Origin: Sipunculus nudus
Lineage: Eukaryota; Annelida; Sipuncula; Golfingiida; Sipunculidae
Direction of reading: 5' to 3'
DNA length: 64,000 bases
Assembly (NCBI GenBank): GCA_026874595.1
Contig: CM049306.1
Location: 18,345,019-18,409,018, forward strand
Position numbers and translations under genes: made by a program. Numbering within the stretch: the first letter of the stretch is position 1; each line of letters starts with the position of its first letter. Below, in pieces: positions 1 to 12,499 of this stretch. The notes under the pieces were generated by a model that saw only the letters and a program-made list of their open reading frames with translations, was not told the DNA's origin and did not search any database.

Positions 1-1528
1 ACTTCTTCCTTAAGAAGAATACCTCGCGCCAAGTATACGTAGCTTTATGCAAAATAAATATTAACCAGAAACTTCGATAGGGACCACACCGTTAAAAATA
101 AAGAAGATTTATGACGTTTAAAATATTAGGCACAACAATATATTATTTTTCTCGTCGATACAAGAGACCCGAACGCTTATCGTCTGTCGTCGAAGGAAGG
201 TGTCGCTGGTCTGTTGGAAAAGGTCTGTTGCCTGAATTTAATGTAATACATAAAAAAGGAATATCACATAATAATCGCTAATTCTACAAATGCATTATCT
301 TTCTTCTTAATGGGTATACGTACGGTGAGTATATTGTTAAGAGAACGATATTTAAAACTTTCCTCGTTTTACATATCAGGTAGACCGGATGCGTTAATCA
401 ATTTTTATATATATACCATGTCCACTTTTTAGAAATAATACCCGAGAATCACACCCATTAACTATTCCGATGCATGGTTAAACCCATATGGCAGATCTTT
501 GCCTAAGGCACCAGTCTATATATGAACAACGCTCGCTGTTCAGGCGCGTGTATTCTACATAAATCGGTGACAGGATGGGAAAAGTTATCGGTATAGCCTT
601 ATCCTGGGACTACATGTTTCAAGATATTCTGAATTTTTCTTTGACTCACCACTCAGTCAACGGCAAAAACCCCGATCCCTGTTTTCAACAGCACGTAAAA
701 CAAGACAGGGACGTACCTGTGTAAAGAAGTTTCAGGTAGCAAACTTGTCAGACAGACTTTAAAATCCTTGCCATAAAAGGCACTTCTCAGTTTCAAGGCT
801 TTATACCTAAAAGCTTATTGATTACTGCTGAGAGGTCTCTTTCTTAAAACGTGTCATTTCCCGACGAAAAGGTACATATGTCCTAACGAGAAAATGTAAC
901 AAAAACCCATGATCCCGCACACAGCTCAAAGGACGTCATTGTTTGTTTTGAAAGTCACACGGTCTTTGATTTGTACACAGAGCTCATAGTCGGCAGGAAG
1001 ATAAGCCATGTTGTTGTGACATGAAGAGTTGATCCACTAAAGCCTTGTAAACGAGGATCATACAGGTACTGGATCATTGTAGCCCAACTCTGAATCCTTT
1101 TACTTGCTTCAACAAGTTTCCCGTTTTATAAACGAGGGATTATCATTAAACAGCTGTATCGACTGACAGCTTAAACTGGAAATATTTCAAAGTTTACCTT
1201 AATAAAATAAAACCAGAAAATTATATTTTATCATATAAAGACATTATCGACCAATCCGTGACGGCATACACATTACGCTTTGAAGCCAAGATTATAAATC
1301 GTACGCGTACCATGTCCAAAAGGCATCATATCAATGGAGAATAAACCCTTTTTTGGCTTTTGGTTTCAGAGAACCATGACTGGTGAGCGAGAGCACTTTG
1401 GAGTAACCAAGGTTTATTAAATTCTGTAATACTTGTGGGAATCACCATAAAACCGGCATTAGTCTATCGGTGGAACAGAGTAACAGTCAAGATTTAATTT
1501 GGCATTATTGAATCAAATTATAGCAAAT
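1..1528. other. Gene-free stretch upstream of the PAN-domain gene
   Basis: No coding exon, RNA gene or mobile element could be recognised here. The segment is AT-rich with stop codons in all frames. It should hold the promoter and 5' UTR of the gene whose first ATG is at 1529, but I see no convincing TATA box or initiator, so no promoter is called. Confidence 0.5.
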
Positions 1529-4500
1529 ATGAAAACATGCTACATATTTTCTGGTTTGTTAATCCTTTTGCCTCAAATACTTGTGTGCTCAACTTCGACC
1601 ATACATGAGACAAAATGGCGCAGACCAAGTTTCACCACAATCAACAAGGCGTTTCGGAACTATACATTTGCGGTCTTTCGTACAAGGGGAATGTTCCAGT
1701 GTTCATCATTTTGTTCCAATGACGTTCGTTGTTACTCTTTCAACTACGGGCCTCGGGATGTGGAGAATAACTGTGAGCTGAATGATCGACTGTCCGATTC
1801 TTATGGTCAATGGCTGGTCAACGCACCTGGGTTCCGCTATTTTGAAATGAGGTCTATTCAGGTAACTTGTAATGTTTAGTTCCCTTTCAAACTTCAGAGT
1901 GTAGAACAAATTTATTATTAAGGCTGTGTGTGTGTGAGGAGGGCAAATGAGAGTAAACTACTTAAGGGAGCTAGAATATCAGCAGAAGCTGACAAAAGCC
2001 CTCAGCCAAAAGAACAGTGTTTAGAGGTGGTAACAGTAACAAGTACTAAATATCTGTTCTCACATGGATGTATATCTGTACATGTCTCAGTTATAAATTT
2101 AAAATTGAGAGGTATGTACCATGATTCATAACAATCCACCAAATGCTTCCTGAAAAATAAGCATCTAAGTTTTATTATATTATAAGCTCTGTGACCTTGA
2201 AAAGTAGGTCAAGGTCAACCCATCTTTGAACTTGACCGAGATTTTGTCAATATATATCTTCACCAAAGAAATAAAATTCCTATTGTGAATCCTTTTAGAG
2301 ATATCCCGCTCACAAGGCCCAAGTTGAAAAATCCAAGAAAAATTCATTAAAAATCAGAAATTGCAGGTGGCGCCCCCAAACTTGTATAGCAGTTAGAGAC
2401 CATCAGTCCCTATGATCATAGTAAGTATTGTGCAAATCCACCCAATGGTACCTGAGAAATAAGCTTCTAAATGTTTTTTCTATGATCAGCTCTAAAACGT
2501 AGAAAAATAGGTCAAGGTCACCCATCTTCGAACTTGTAAGTTGAAAAATCCGATAAAAATTCATAAAAAATCAGAAATTGTAGGTGGCGCCACTAAACTT
2601 GTGTGGCAGGTACAGGCTATCATGCAGCAGTCCTAATAATCAAAGTAAGTTTTGTGAAAATCCACCAAATGGTTCCTGAGTATAAGCATCTAAGTATTTT
2701 TCTATAATCAGCTCTAAAATGTAGAAAAATAGGTCAAGGTCACCCATCTTCGAACTTGACCGAGATTTTGTCGATATACATCTTTAACGAGGAAATAAAA
2801 ATCTGACGGTGAATCCTTTTCAAGATATCCCGCTCACAAGGTAAAAGTTAACGGACGCCGGACGGACGGACGGACGGACGGACAGCTTGGGTGACGACAA
2901 TAGCCCATCAGCCTAAGGGCTGAGGGCTAAAAACAGGATTTATAGTGTATAGGGGGGGGGGGGGGGGGAGCGCCTACCCTGACGTCAGTCAGATTGTACA
3001 AGTGTGAGGGAATACGTTCGGGGAGGGGACAACCTTACGTTATGAACAAATTATATTTATAACTAAGATTATCTAGATTGATATTATATTCTTGTGTTTT
3101 AACTCTGCATACTTTATTTTAAATAAACATTGCTTTTTAACAGGTATAACAGATTAATGGCACCAGCGTCGCTGAATATGTTTGTTTCCCACTTCTCATT
3201 CTATAAGTTTTTATAAGCTTTTCTGTCATATTTTGGTTCAGATTTCTGCGATAGACTCTGCGTATAACTACGTTTATAATTATCATTCTCTCAGGAATTC
3301 GACAAAACACCTCATTTGTTTCTTTTCTTGATGAAATCCTTCGGTTTGTGTTCTATTTTGAAAAGCCGTTCCAAATGTGCACATGAACCCAGCTCACGAT
3401 CTGAAATCAAGGTCAAGGAATGGTGTCCTTTTTCTTAAAATTAAACATTTATCCTTGACCTTACCTTTACAATAGCTTTTGGTGAGTTCTTTAAGGTTTT
3501 GCTTCCCCAGATCCTGACTGACTGACTGACTGACTGACTGACTGAAAGTGAAGTCGGCGATCTGGCCAGTAACAGGTCTCCGGAAAACATGGCCCACACT
3601 GGCTCCCTCAGCAAGGTCAAAGTTTAACAGGTTGAGTCGGTGTTTAGTTGATCCGGGATATTTAAGGCGAAAATAGAAGATACTGATAGAGTTGAAGATC
3701 GTAGTTAGAGTGAGAGGAAGCCGGAGAACCACCGACCTTGGACGGGCCACTACTAATCCACTCTCATGGCAACACCTGGGATCGTACCGGGGTCGTCAGA
3801 GGAGAGGGTCAAGCGTTTTACCGCTCAGCTGTACAAGCCCCTGTTGGCCCAGATCCCATCAGAACAAAATATTATTGTACTTGTTCTTAACAGTTTGCTA
3901 CAAGTCCCAAAGTTCTGCCAACATATCATTAAAAAAAGTATCTGTGAAAACGGTTCTAATGAAATGCCAGCAACTTGGCCCTTTAGGTTTACAATTAAAT
4001 TTAATTACTTAAATGCACTCATTATTAGACAAATATTCCTTAAAATAGCACAATGTTTGATATGAAGTACACATCCAGTAAATACTCTACCAATTCAAGC
4101 AAAAACTTCATAAATATTTCACTGATGACTCAAAGCTTTTGTTTAAGGATTTGAGACTGAAGAAATCTACTAGCATGTATTTCCGTTAAAGATTGTTATT
4201 TTCATCTCTTTTTACAAGGCAACCTTTATATATAACATATCACCTCTTTGTTTATCGAAATTAATATTTTCTATACAATTTGAGTCTTCATCTTATTACC
4301 GGAATATTCCACTGGATTTGACAAAAGGTGCGTCATCATTAGGACAATATACAGTGATTAAATTACAATGAGTTTGACCAAAATCAATACTCACTAAGCG
4401 GTTTTGGGTGTCTGTTTTCTGTCCATCACAAGTGGCAGATATCCATATTACAAATACATTGTACTGTGGTTGGTACAGCCACTGAAAAAAAACCCATTAC

Positions 4501-7500
4501 CCTAACATCCGCTTAAGATTTCAGAGCTTTCATAAGATATAAGGGTCTCTGAAAGCAAAGAATTTCAAATGTCCGTTAAAAAGTAGGTTCTTCTTGAAAG
4601 TTGTTTCTGAGAAAATCCCTTGTTACTTATACTAGCTACGGATATAGTAGGTAATGTATATTAAGTTCATATAACTCCACAAGTTAAAATAGACAGCCTT
4701 GGTCAACGGAGCCCAGTAAGTCTGAACCTTTGGCAATCTTGTTGGGTCGGATGGTCTTTATTCCAGGGTCGGTCTTCTGTGTGTCTTCTGATAGTTGGCT
4801 GTGACCTATATTCTCCAAATAATTGAAAAGACATGATTTTCAGCATCCTGAAAGTCAGACGAAGGTGTTTGTTTTGTATTAACCTTCTAGTATGTGGCTA
4901 AACGACAGGTCTTTGGCCATCTATAAAAATAATGCTGGGAAAGGTAAGATTATACAAAAATGACATTTTATGTTTTTGTGTTGTTATTACAATTTTAAGA
5001 AAAACAGAAATAGAGAAAATGGTCGGGACATCAAACAACGTTGTTTGATATTGTCATCAGGTTCATAATAATAAATCCACTTGAAAGAAGGTAAGTCATA
5101 CAGGTTACTTTTAATATTCTTACGTAGTATTAAAATATATTAAAATAAACGGAAAATTAATCAAAACCAATCTTTTGAAAGGCATTTTTTTCTTCTAAAT
5201 AACATACATCATATGAGATCTGTTATGAATCTTAAACCGTTTTATAAATAAATTGGTTATTGATTTGGGAATTCTTGTTTACTCCTTTCTGACGACTTGG
5301 CTGTTCAGACAATTTATTGACTGGATGCATCACAGCCTCACTGCACCATATCCGAGAGAGGTTTTCATTGCTACTGGATAGCATCTTAATGTTGTGGTAA
5401 AAGTAGTTCATGTTTCTTTCACTGCATCAGGGCACATGGCTCTTAGATGCTCCATATGGCAAACATATCAGTGACTAGAAAACTAATTGAAAAGATTCAG
5501 ACTCAAATTTTGGAAACAATAATTATGATCTATAACCTTGAACTTTACCCCCGAAATCAATTGGATTCTTTAAGGATTACGGTAATACAAAAATGCGTTT
5601 TGAACTAATTAATCACATAAATTTAGACCCATTAATGTGAATACTGAATCACATGAAACATCCCTAGAAGTTCATCATCTGAAATCAAAGCTGATAATTA
5701 CTTGTGACCTCAACCTTTTAGCCCAAAAACGATAAGGCTGTTCCTCTAATGTCTGGTGAAAGACACGCATACACACCCGTGCATACCAAATTCGAAAGGG
5801 TATTTCCTTTTATGATAATCGGCATATATGTAAAGTTTTATTACAATGATTCAACTCAAAGATGTTCAACTTGTATATGGAGTTTGTCCAAGAGAGAAAT
5901 ATTCAGCTGAAAAGCATGACCTGTGACTAACATTTACCATTTAGACTGGAAAAAATAAAAATGTTTGGTTAAACTACATTTTCGCATTACCTGAAGAGCA
6001 GGGGCAAAATTTATGATTGGTGAGCTAGAAGGAGCTGTGACATGTAACTTGATTGACATATATTAGTCAGTATAAACATGACAAATAATGAGGCCGAAAA
6101 AAAAAGAAAAAATTCAGATGGCACCACCGGTGTCATAAAATTTATCAAGTTATTCGTGATCAATCAACATGCATATCAATATTCAGATCAAGTCATTCAA
6201 GAATTTTAGAAAAGTGATGCTTTTGTGGGAAATGGTATTTCAAGTGCGTACCAATTGTGTTGAAATTTCTTAATTGTTAGTCATACTCTTGCAGATCTCT
6301 AAGGTCGCTACTGATTTAAATCATTAATATGTGATTAAGGGACCTACAAAATCCTGGTTATTGCCAACTACCAGTCAAATATTGGAATTTTATTGTATTA
6401 TGACAAGTTATAGTAGATGAAAACAAAAATGAAAAAAAATCCTCGATTAGGGCCCAATTATGCACGGCTTTCCGAAACGGCTGCCTTGGAACCACTTAAG
6501 AATGGAATTTGACAAACCGCCATATATACGTTAAAGCAATATCTCTTATATTTTTCCAGACAATACATTCAATATTACAATGTTCTCATGGAGACCAATT
6601 ATAATATATAAAATTTTAGAGCAATGACTCAAAGACCTCTTGAGATAATGTATGCGAAAGGAATATTGGATCCATGGTAGCTATTCAACTGCATTTTATA
6701 CGAGTTTCAAATATTAAAGCGCACATTATTGTTAGTTACTATTCTTCTGATAAAAGAAAAGAAATGATAGTGACAGATGGTCAGCCAACCTTACGGTATA
6801 AACCAAAGAACAAACGGACAGACTTGACAACTGTAGGTTAACCATGCAGGTCCTTTAATCATGAAAGTAATATCATCTAACCTGAAACAATTATTTAGGT
6901 CATCATATGGGGTGCCACTGAAAATTTATTTTGCATATTTGCCACTTGATCAATATGTAGGTGAATTTTGTAATGACAACTGGTGTCTTTATAAAGAAAT
7001 CTGCCATTTTGTATGTATTTTTACTGGAAAGCGTTAATGTTCGTGGTGCTCAAATATGATTTCGCCTCAACACTCTGAGAATTTTGCATGCAAATAGTCA
7101 TCAAGGTGTAAATGGGGCACATTATTTAAATTTTATAAACCAACATCACTTTTGTTCAGCACTATCATACATTCAGAAAGGTCTGGCATTCAAGGTGCTC
7201 AAAATCATGCTTTTGCCATTTAGTTCGCAGAATATAAGTCACGGGGACCTAATTCGGTGAATTTGTTGGATATTTAAAAAGGACCTATCCGGGTTTAAGT
7301 TAAAAGTTCCTAGATTCAGCTTTTACGATTTGTGTCCTGTTTAAGGGACAGCTAAAAATAATTAATTTGAGTAAGAAACTGGGCCTGGGGGCAATATTGG
7401 ATAAATGCAAATTAAGCATTGTTCGACTCAAAATATTCTGGTAGACTTTAAAAAAGTGCTTTCAGACCCATTTCCCAGACGAATGGTGATAAAATACTTT

Positions 7501-8294
7501 CTGTAGCAATTTGTGGTGCGTCATTCCGTATAATGGCTGGACTCTTTGAGTCCTCGCACTGGGGCTAAAGGGTCGCGCCCCTGGATGCAATCGACTACTA
7601 AAGTCCAAGGTGCATGAAGTCCATTTCCCAGGAGACGTTTCAGATATATACGCGTGGTCATTTAAGCACATGCACTGTTTTTTATTGTGCCTTTATCTTA
7701 CAAACCTCTACCTTTTACAGCCAAACCGCCTAGAGCCGTACCAGGGGGCGGAGTGTGTGGACGCTGCGGTGGATCTGCCGTCTGAAAAACTTACGCCTCT
7801 CTACTTAACAATAGGTAGAGGTTACTTTGGTAAAACGTTGTTTGCAAACGGCGTTTCAAGCCCGAAACCCGTGGAACTGGAACTGAGGGGTTTCTCTGGA
7901 CAAGTGGACGCGATGGAAGTCTACCCGCCACCCGGACAGCCGTCAATGTCCATTATATTCCAAGGTAAAGGTGTAATTCAATCTGCACAGATAGACGCGT
8001 CTGTGCGTGAAAAATAATCATATGATTTATAACGTTGGTGTTCCCATGTGTACGTCAGCCAATAAGCGTAGGCTATGTGTATATGCCTGAAAATAAGATC
8101 ATAGGATTTGCGTAAACTCCGGGATTCCCAGTAAAACAACGTTGCCCTTGCATCATTATGGCCGAGACCTGCTTGGTCCACAATGCCACTAAATGCTCAT
8201 GATAGTCAACGCATATACGCATAAACACGCACATTTTATAAATATATTTTAATGTAATATCAAATGAATGTAATCCACTTTGTAGTAAAAACCT

Positions 8295-8357
<63 letters not shown>

Positions 8358-11300
8358 ACGGAACCTAATATAAACAGATCACGTATGCGTGTTGAACACA
8401 AATTCTGTAACGGAGATTAAAAAAATAAAAAATCAGATCCTGTAACACTTGGCAGCGTGAAATGTCTAGGAAATGCAGAAATAGCACTTATCTTAGCATC
8501 AACTACGCTCCTGAGGCAGCGGAAATCTTGCGCTTCTAAAGAAGCAACTGATATTCACGCTGCCAGCTTTGACCGTTTATGATATATTTAGACACCAGAT
8601 GGCGGTTCGTTGTCCGCTGAAAAATACATGCGTATGATGCGATAAGCAGCCAACCAAATGCCAATAAACAAACACTCGACAGGCATCCTGGCTCCGCGCA
8701 TAGCTGCGCTTCAAGCGCCGCTTGATGAGTTTACGGTCGAATTTTAATTGCTCCCTCTGCATTCTCGCATCATCGACCGATTCGATTATGACATTATGAC
8801 TGTGTTAGCGTAGCCATGTATCTGTTGTCTGCAGAACTGAAACCAGCCAGCGAGGTGTGCAAGCAGCCTTTGTTGTTACGTTTCGTTTGAATTACAGCTC
8901 ACCGGTCGGGCATCCTAGGTACCCAAGGCCCTGAGCAACCATGTCTGGGGCAATTCTCTCTGAGCCTGTGGCCTGTTACCGGGGCGATGAGCTGTCAATC
9001 AAAACGAACTGAACATGCATGATTGGCTCCGTGTATATATAATTCTCGCTTGGCAGTGTCTTCCAGCACAAAGTCTCACCTGATTGGACAAAAATACAGT
9101 GCTCCCCTCTGGTGTAGCAATTCAGGATACGAGGTCATAACAAACAGCGCTTACGATATAGGTACCAGGCCTATAGTTAAAGCGCTGTGTAAAGAGCGTA
9201 AGCATCAACAGGTTTTACCTGACCCTGCCCTACAATATACCCAAAAATGTTACTTGTGCATGAAAAAACTTAGATTTTACTAAGTTGACGGTCAGACGTG
9301 CTCACTGAGTCTTTCGAAGAGGTCGCGAAGAATTTGCAGATGTTTCTCCGAGGTGTCGCTGTACTCGATGAGGTCATCAATATATGCATCGCAGCACTGA
9401 ATGTCATTGACAAGTAGTTCTTATGCCCGCAGTAATATTCCCAGAAATCAGATCTGACTTCAAATGGATAATGTGAAGCGGAACTGAAGTGTGCCTGTCT
9501 GAAAACACACCATAAACAAGTGAATGTGCACCAGTAAAGGACCTATTAGAAAATGGCAAAGTGTTTGCTAACATGAGAGTCTGGCCTGAACCAGTGTCCC
9601 TCAAAATTCTAATAGGGTTAGAATCTGAAAAATCACTTGAAAGTGATACAAAATCCTCGTGTATGAATGGCTCAAAAAACCCCATTACTGAGTCAGGAGA
9701 GGAATCTACTACCTCAGCCTCATCAAACAAAGAACTGACATTGACAGTGTCAGTCATAAACTCTGTTTCAGAGTTATCTAAGGAATCTACATCCTTTTTA
9801 TCATCAAACTCCTCACGGGAGTCAACAGAGGAATTTTCCTCAGCAGAAACAAACTTCTGTTTGTTATAAGATGACCTGGCCTCATTTGAAATACTCTCGC
9901 AAGAGTTATAAAAGGACTTAGCCTCGTTTAGAGAATACTCCTCGCAGGAGTCTTGAAAGGACATAGCCTTATTTAATACCTCGAAGGAATCAACTGAAGT
10001 TTTAACCCCGCAATCTACGGATTCTTCTTTGGAAGACGTCAAAAGACGGCACTGTTTTTTGACAACTGTTCAAGTTGATCAGAGTCCGGTTCGTCAACAA
10101 ATGTCTCAGGTTTGAAATCTGCCATGTTAAGATGTCAAAACAATAACAAAAAACCACTCAGATAAATCCTGTGAACAATGTACTGTAAACAATATGTAAT
10201 CTTGTAAACAATGTATGATAAAACAATGTGTCCAGGTCAAAGCCTAATAAATTTGAAAACTATTAAGCATCTCGACGAGAGCCCCCAATTTTTTGTTACG
10301 GAACCTAATATAAATAAATCACGTATGCGTGATTAACACATATTCTGTAACGGAGTTAAAAAAAATATAAAAATCAGATTCTGTAAAACTAGGCAGCGTG
10401 AAATGTCTAGGGGAATGAATAAAGAAGTATATATATATATATGATATACAAATATAATTTACAATTTATTAATGCAACAATCATTGCGGATTAGCTAATT
10501 TATGCATTTTTCTATGGTACTATGAAATATTATATATCACGGTTACCTCCACAAAAAAATTAAAAAAATATTACATATAAAAATACGGTGATTGGGAGAG
10601 GACATGCATAAAATTATGTTTATTTCATCCGAGAGATACTATCGCGTGGCTAGAAAAATAGCTGTCACACGCCAAAGCAGTTTCATTGAAGGCAAGATAT
10701 ATTAACAGGTTTATGAACAACAACAGATATATCGAGGTGACCTGGCTCTTAGCCCTGGAGGTATAACCGCCAAGATAAGTGTGCACGCTATTGTAACTTC
10801 GTGCGCATGCATGCATTTTTTATGTCGTGTTCACGCGATATAGTATCCCATGCGCACGAAATAAAAATAATGTTTCGCATATCTATTCCAACCACCGTAT
10901 GAAATACAAAAGCTAATTAGTTTGATCTGGTCGTTCGACCGCTTGTGAATTCTGACCAGAGTACTAACACCAGCGAGTACCTTATAGCCTGACAAATGGA
11001 TTTCGTCTTCCTCTTAGAAAACATTTTAGACAGTTTGCTCGCTCATGACAGAAAATCAAACAGAATTAATGCAAAAACTCACTGTTTAACCAAAAATAAT
11101 AGTTCTACTTTTTTAAAACTACTATATATATAAACCGCTGCATATAAATTATTTTATAATATGGGGTTTGATACGAATTAAATGGGAAAAACCTCTAACA
11201 GCTATTAAAAAAAAAGTCGCATGAAACGTGTTTTGTTTTACAGAAGGGGTGGTATACAAACACACTGTGGCAGGTCCAAAACCATTCCCCCTAGAAGCGG

Positions 11301-11746
11301 GATACCCGAAGCCGGTAAGCGAGGAATTCGGCTCAGAAATACCCACCCGCCCAGACTTTGTGCTAACTGGCATAACGTGGGAGGAGTTGGTAATTGCTAA
11401 GAATGGAACCGTGTACACTTACAAGTGAGTCTTAAACATTGACCAGAAGCCTGCTTAATTATAGAAGTTGTCAAATTCGGTAGTCACATGATCATTTACG
11501 TAACCGAGTCATTTGTCAACAAGGGGCTTTGCCCACTGGATGTAGGTTATATATTTATAGATATATATACACACACACATATATATATAAATATATATGT
11601 ATATATGTATATATATATATATATATATTGAAACCTGTGTAATTAGACCACCATTAGGACACCTATTAATGTCCTTAAAAGGACACCCTTAAAAGGTGGT
11701 CTTAATGGACAGTTGATCTCATTAGACACGTGGTCTTTATTGTTAT

Positions 11747-11818
<72 letters not shown>

Positions 11819-12499
11819 GGATAGATATTCACCATCAGTGTACGATTGTATAGCTTGAATGATATTTGTTTAATTTAAATGTTATTTACTATGATACTCC
11901 ATGTATGGTATAGAATCTTCGTACTCATCACCAATTTTTCTCGTGCTGTATATTCCGTCATTTTCAGTCTTTAATATTAAACGATGAGAAATATTTTTGA
12001 AGGATATATTAAGGTCTCAGATGATATTTTATGGTGCACTAAATATTTATCATTATATTCTATTTTATTTAACCAAGAGCTATTGGTTCATTCAACGAAG
12101 TGCTTTTGAATACCTGAAATGACAATGTGATATTATCATTATTTTCCATCAGAGGGGAACACATTTTGTACCGGCTTAAGACACTTCTCGTGACAAGTAT
12201 ACCGCAATATAACGACGCTGTAATGATTGGATTTAAGTGCGCGAGAGAGTGGTTATTGGTGTTTATAATGACTAATTTATGATGATGATTTAATACTTAT
12301 TTCTGTCTATAGTTTAACATCCAGGGAGGTTACAGGCGTTGAGGAATGGGAAATCTCTGCCTTCAGGAATGTTCCTGATAGTGTGACGGCGGCTAGCAGT
12401 ATTCACAACCTTCCCACTGGTGTCTGCGCTTTGTTTGTTTGTTACCCAAATGAGCAGTATATTGTGAGAATGACAGATGGCTTTACAATTTCTCCTTAA
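1529..12499 (+). CDS. Secreted PAN/apple-domain protein, four-exon model
   Basis: Exons are 1529-1861, 7721-7964, 11244-11424 and 12313-12499 (945 nt, 314 aa plus TAA). All junctions are GT-AG and phases agree (0, 1, 2). I start at the ATG at 1529 because it opens a signal peptide (residues 1-21, MKTCYIFSGLLILLPQILVC), after which the protein should be secreted. Residues about 54-105 look like a PAN/apple fold: Cys58, Cys62, Cys68 and Cys82 with CYSFNYG and NNCELND, and an N-glycosylation site at N44-Y-T. PAN domains bind proteins or carbohydrates in extracellular and immune-type proteins. The C-terminal 200 residues (exons 2-4) are proline- and aromatic-rich and I recognise no family. Poly(A) signals AATAAA occur at 12630 and 12949. 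The 5.9-kb first intron could hide another phase-0 exon. A possible alternative last exon lies at 21237. Domain call fairly sure; function unknown. Confidence 0.72.
2160..2940 (+). repeat. Tandem-core dispersed repeat with CGGA microsatellite
   Basis: Two to three diverged units of about 225 bp each carry AGGTCAAGGTCA, then a TTCGAACTTG block and TCAGAAATTG next to GGTGGCGCC (near 2360 and 2583). A (CGGA)n microsatellite at about 2860-2884 follows. The tail contains CATCAGCCTAAGGGCTGAGG, which can form a short hairpin. A tandem core, then a tetranucleotide microsatellite, then a conserved tail is the layout of bivalve 'pearl'-type and Helentron-associated non-autonomous elements; that assignment is inference. 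It lies in intron 1 of the PAN-domain gene. A poly-G run follows at about 2950-2968. Confidence 0.5.
3514..3545. repeat. (CTGA)n microsatellite
   Basis: About eight tandem copies of the tetranucleotide CTGA inside intron 1 of the PAN-domain gene. On the minus strand the array reads through as serine/glutamine/valine repeats in a spurious open frame. Confidence 0.85.
4066..7720. other. Intronic stretch without recognised features
   Basis: This is the second half of intron 1 of the PAN-domain gene, ending at the acceptor CCTTTTACAG at 7711-7720. It is AT-rich with many stops. Around 5500-7350 are diffuse blocks resembling old dispersed repeats, including GGCACCACCGGTGTC near 6120, a degenerate relative of the GGTGGCGCCACC motif seen in other repeats here. 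No intact element ends were found. Confidence 0.4.
8298..8353. repeat. (AT)n microsatellite
   Basis: About 56 bp of uninterrupted AT dinucleotide directly abuts the TGTTACGG end of the Gypsy LTR fragment at 8354. Confidence 0.9.
8504..9200. mobile_element. 697-bp non-autonomous DNA transposon, Mutator-like, copy A
   Basis: The ends are TACGCTC (8504-8510) and GAGCGTA (9194-9200), a 7-bp terminal inverted repeat. The element is flanked by perfect 9-bp direct repeats AGCATCAAC at 8495-8503 and 9201-9209. Copy B (62296-62998, inverted) is the same sequence with its own 9-bp duplication, which fixes both ends. Nine-bp duplications are typical of Mutator-like elements, so this is probably a non-autonomous derivative; no transposase is encoded. 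It contains a 14-bp perfect palindrome GCTTCTAAAGAAGC and a 61-codon open frame (8577-8762, minus) shared with copy B. It inserted into the 3' LTR remnant of the Gypsy element and is therefore younger than it. Confidence 0.88.
9299..9403 (-). pseudogene. Gypsy reverse transcriptase fragment
   Basis: On the minus strand this short piece reads DAYIDDLIEYSDTSEKHLQI and continues LRDLFERLSEH. It contains the YIDD form of the RT catalytic motif and the downstream helix typical of Ty3/Gypsy polymerases. It directly follows the protease-type frame, so a large part of pol is missing between them. It is too short to be functional. Confidence 0.72.
9404..10042 (-). pseudogene. Gypsy gag/aspartic-protease fragment
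   Basis: A 212-codon open frame, acidic and serine-rich in its first 130 residues, then a retropepsin-like segment with the active-site motif IRILRDTGSGQTLML at about residues 144-158. Downstream blocks SLVYGV and VPLHIIHLKSDLISG are familiar from Ty3/Gypsy proteases. The frame has no good ATG of its own. The likely element start (ATG at about 10125) is in another frame that stops after roughly 28 codons, so the polyprotein is frame-broken. It lies between the primer-binding-site region and the RT scrap of the same dead element. Confidence 0.75.
10271..10289 (-). other. Primer-binding-site-like block after the Gypsy 5' LTR
   Basis: On the minus strand the LTR end CCGTAACA is followed by five to six A/T residues and then TTGGGGGCTCTCGTCGAG. 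A TGGGGGCTC start just downstream of an LTR resembles tRNA-Pro-type primer-binding sites of retroelements. The match past the first nine bases is imperfect, so the primer tRNA is uncertain. Confidence 0.4.
11567..11630. repeat. (AT)n/(AC)n microsatellite
   Basis: Compound AT/AC dinucleotide run in intron 3 of the PAN-domain gene. Confidence 0.85.
11747..11826. repeat. (AT)n plus (GATA)n compound microsatellite
   Basis: An AT run passes directly into about ten GATA tetranucleotides in intron 3 of the PAN-domain gene. Confidence 0.9.

Larger units (their letters stand above)
8354..10430 (-). mobile_element. Internally deleted Gypsy LTR retrotransposon
   Basis: Two LTR fragments in the same orientation, from 8354 and from 10294, each begin TGTTACGGAACCTAATAT on the plus strand. 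They match the ends of the complete solo LTRs at 13590-14390 and 39090-39903. Read on the minus strand, the right fragment is the 5' LTR. It is followed by a primer-binding-site-like block, an ATG at about 10125 starting MADFKPETF, a gag/protease-type frame (10042-9404) and a reverse-transcriptase scrap (about 9400-9299). The rest of pol is absent: protease and RT are joined by a deletion. The 3' LTR is reduced to its last ~150 bp and interrupted by the DNA element at 8504-9200. The 5' LTR is cut short at about 10430 by an AT run. The element is dead and lies in intron 2 of the PAN-domain gene. Confidence 0.8.

Noticed and set aside
3394-4065. Open frames of 99-118 codons on both strands (MATPGIVPGSS... 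plus strand)
   Set aside because: They run through the CTGA microsatellite or low-complexity AT sequence, no family is recognisable and they lie in an intron. A short exon here cannot be excluded.
8452-8576. Inverted GGCAGCGTGAAA / TTCACGCTGCC pair as a possible element end
   Set aside because: One copy is in the Gypsy LTR and the other inside the Mutator-like element; both also occur separately elsewhere, so the pairing is accidental.
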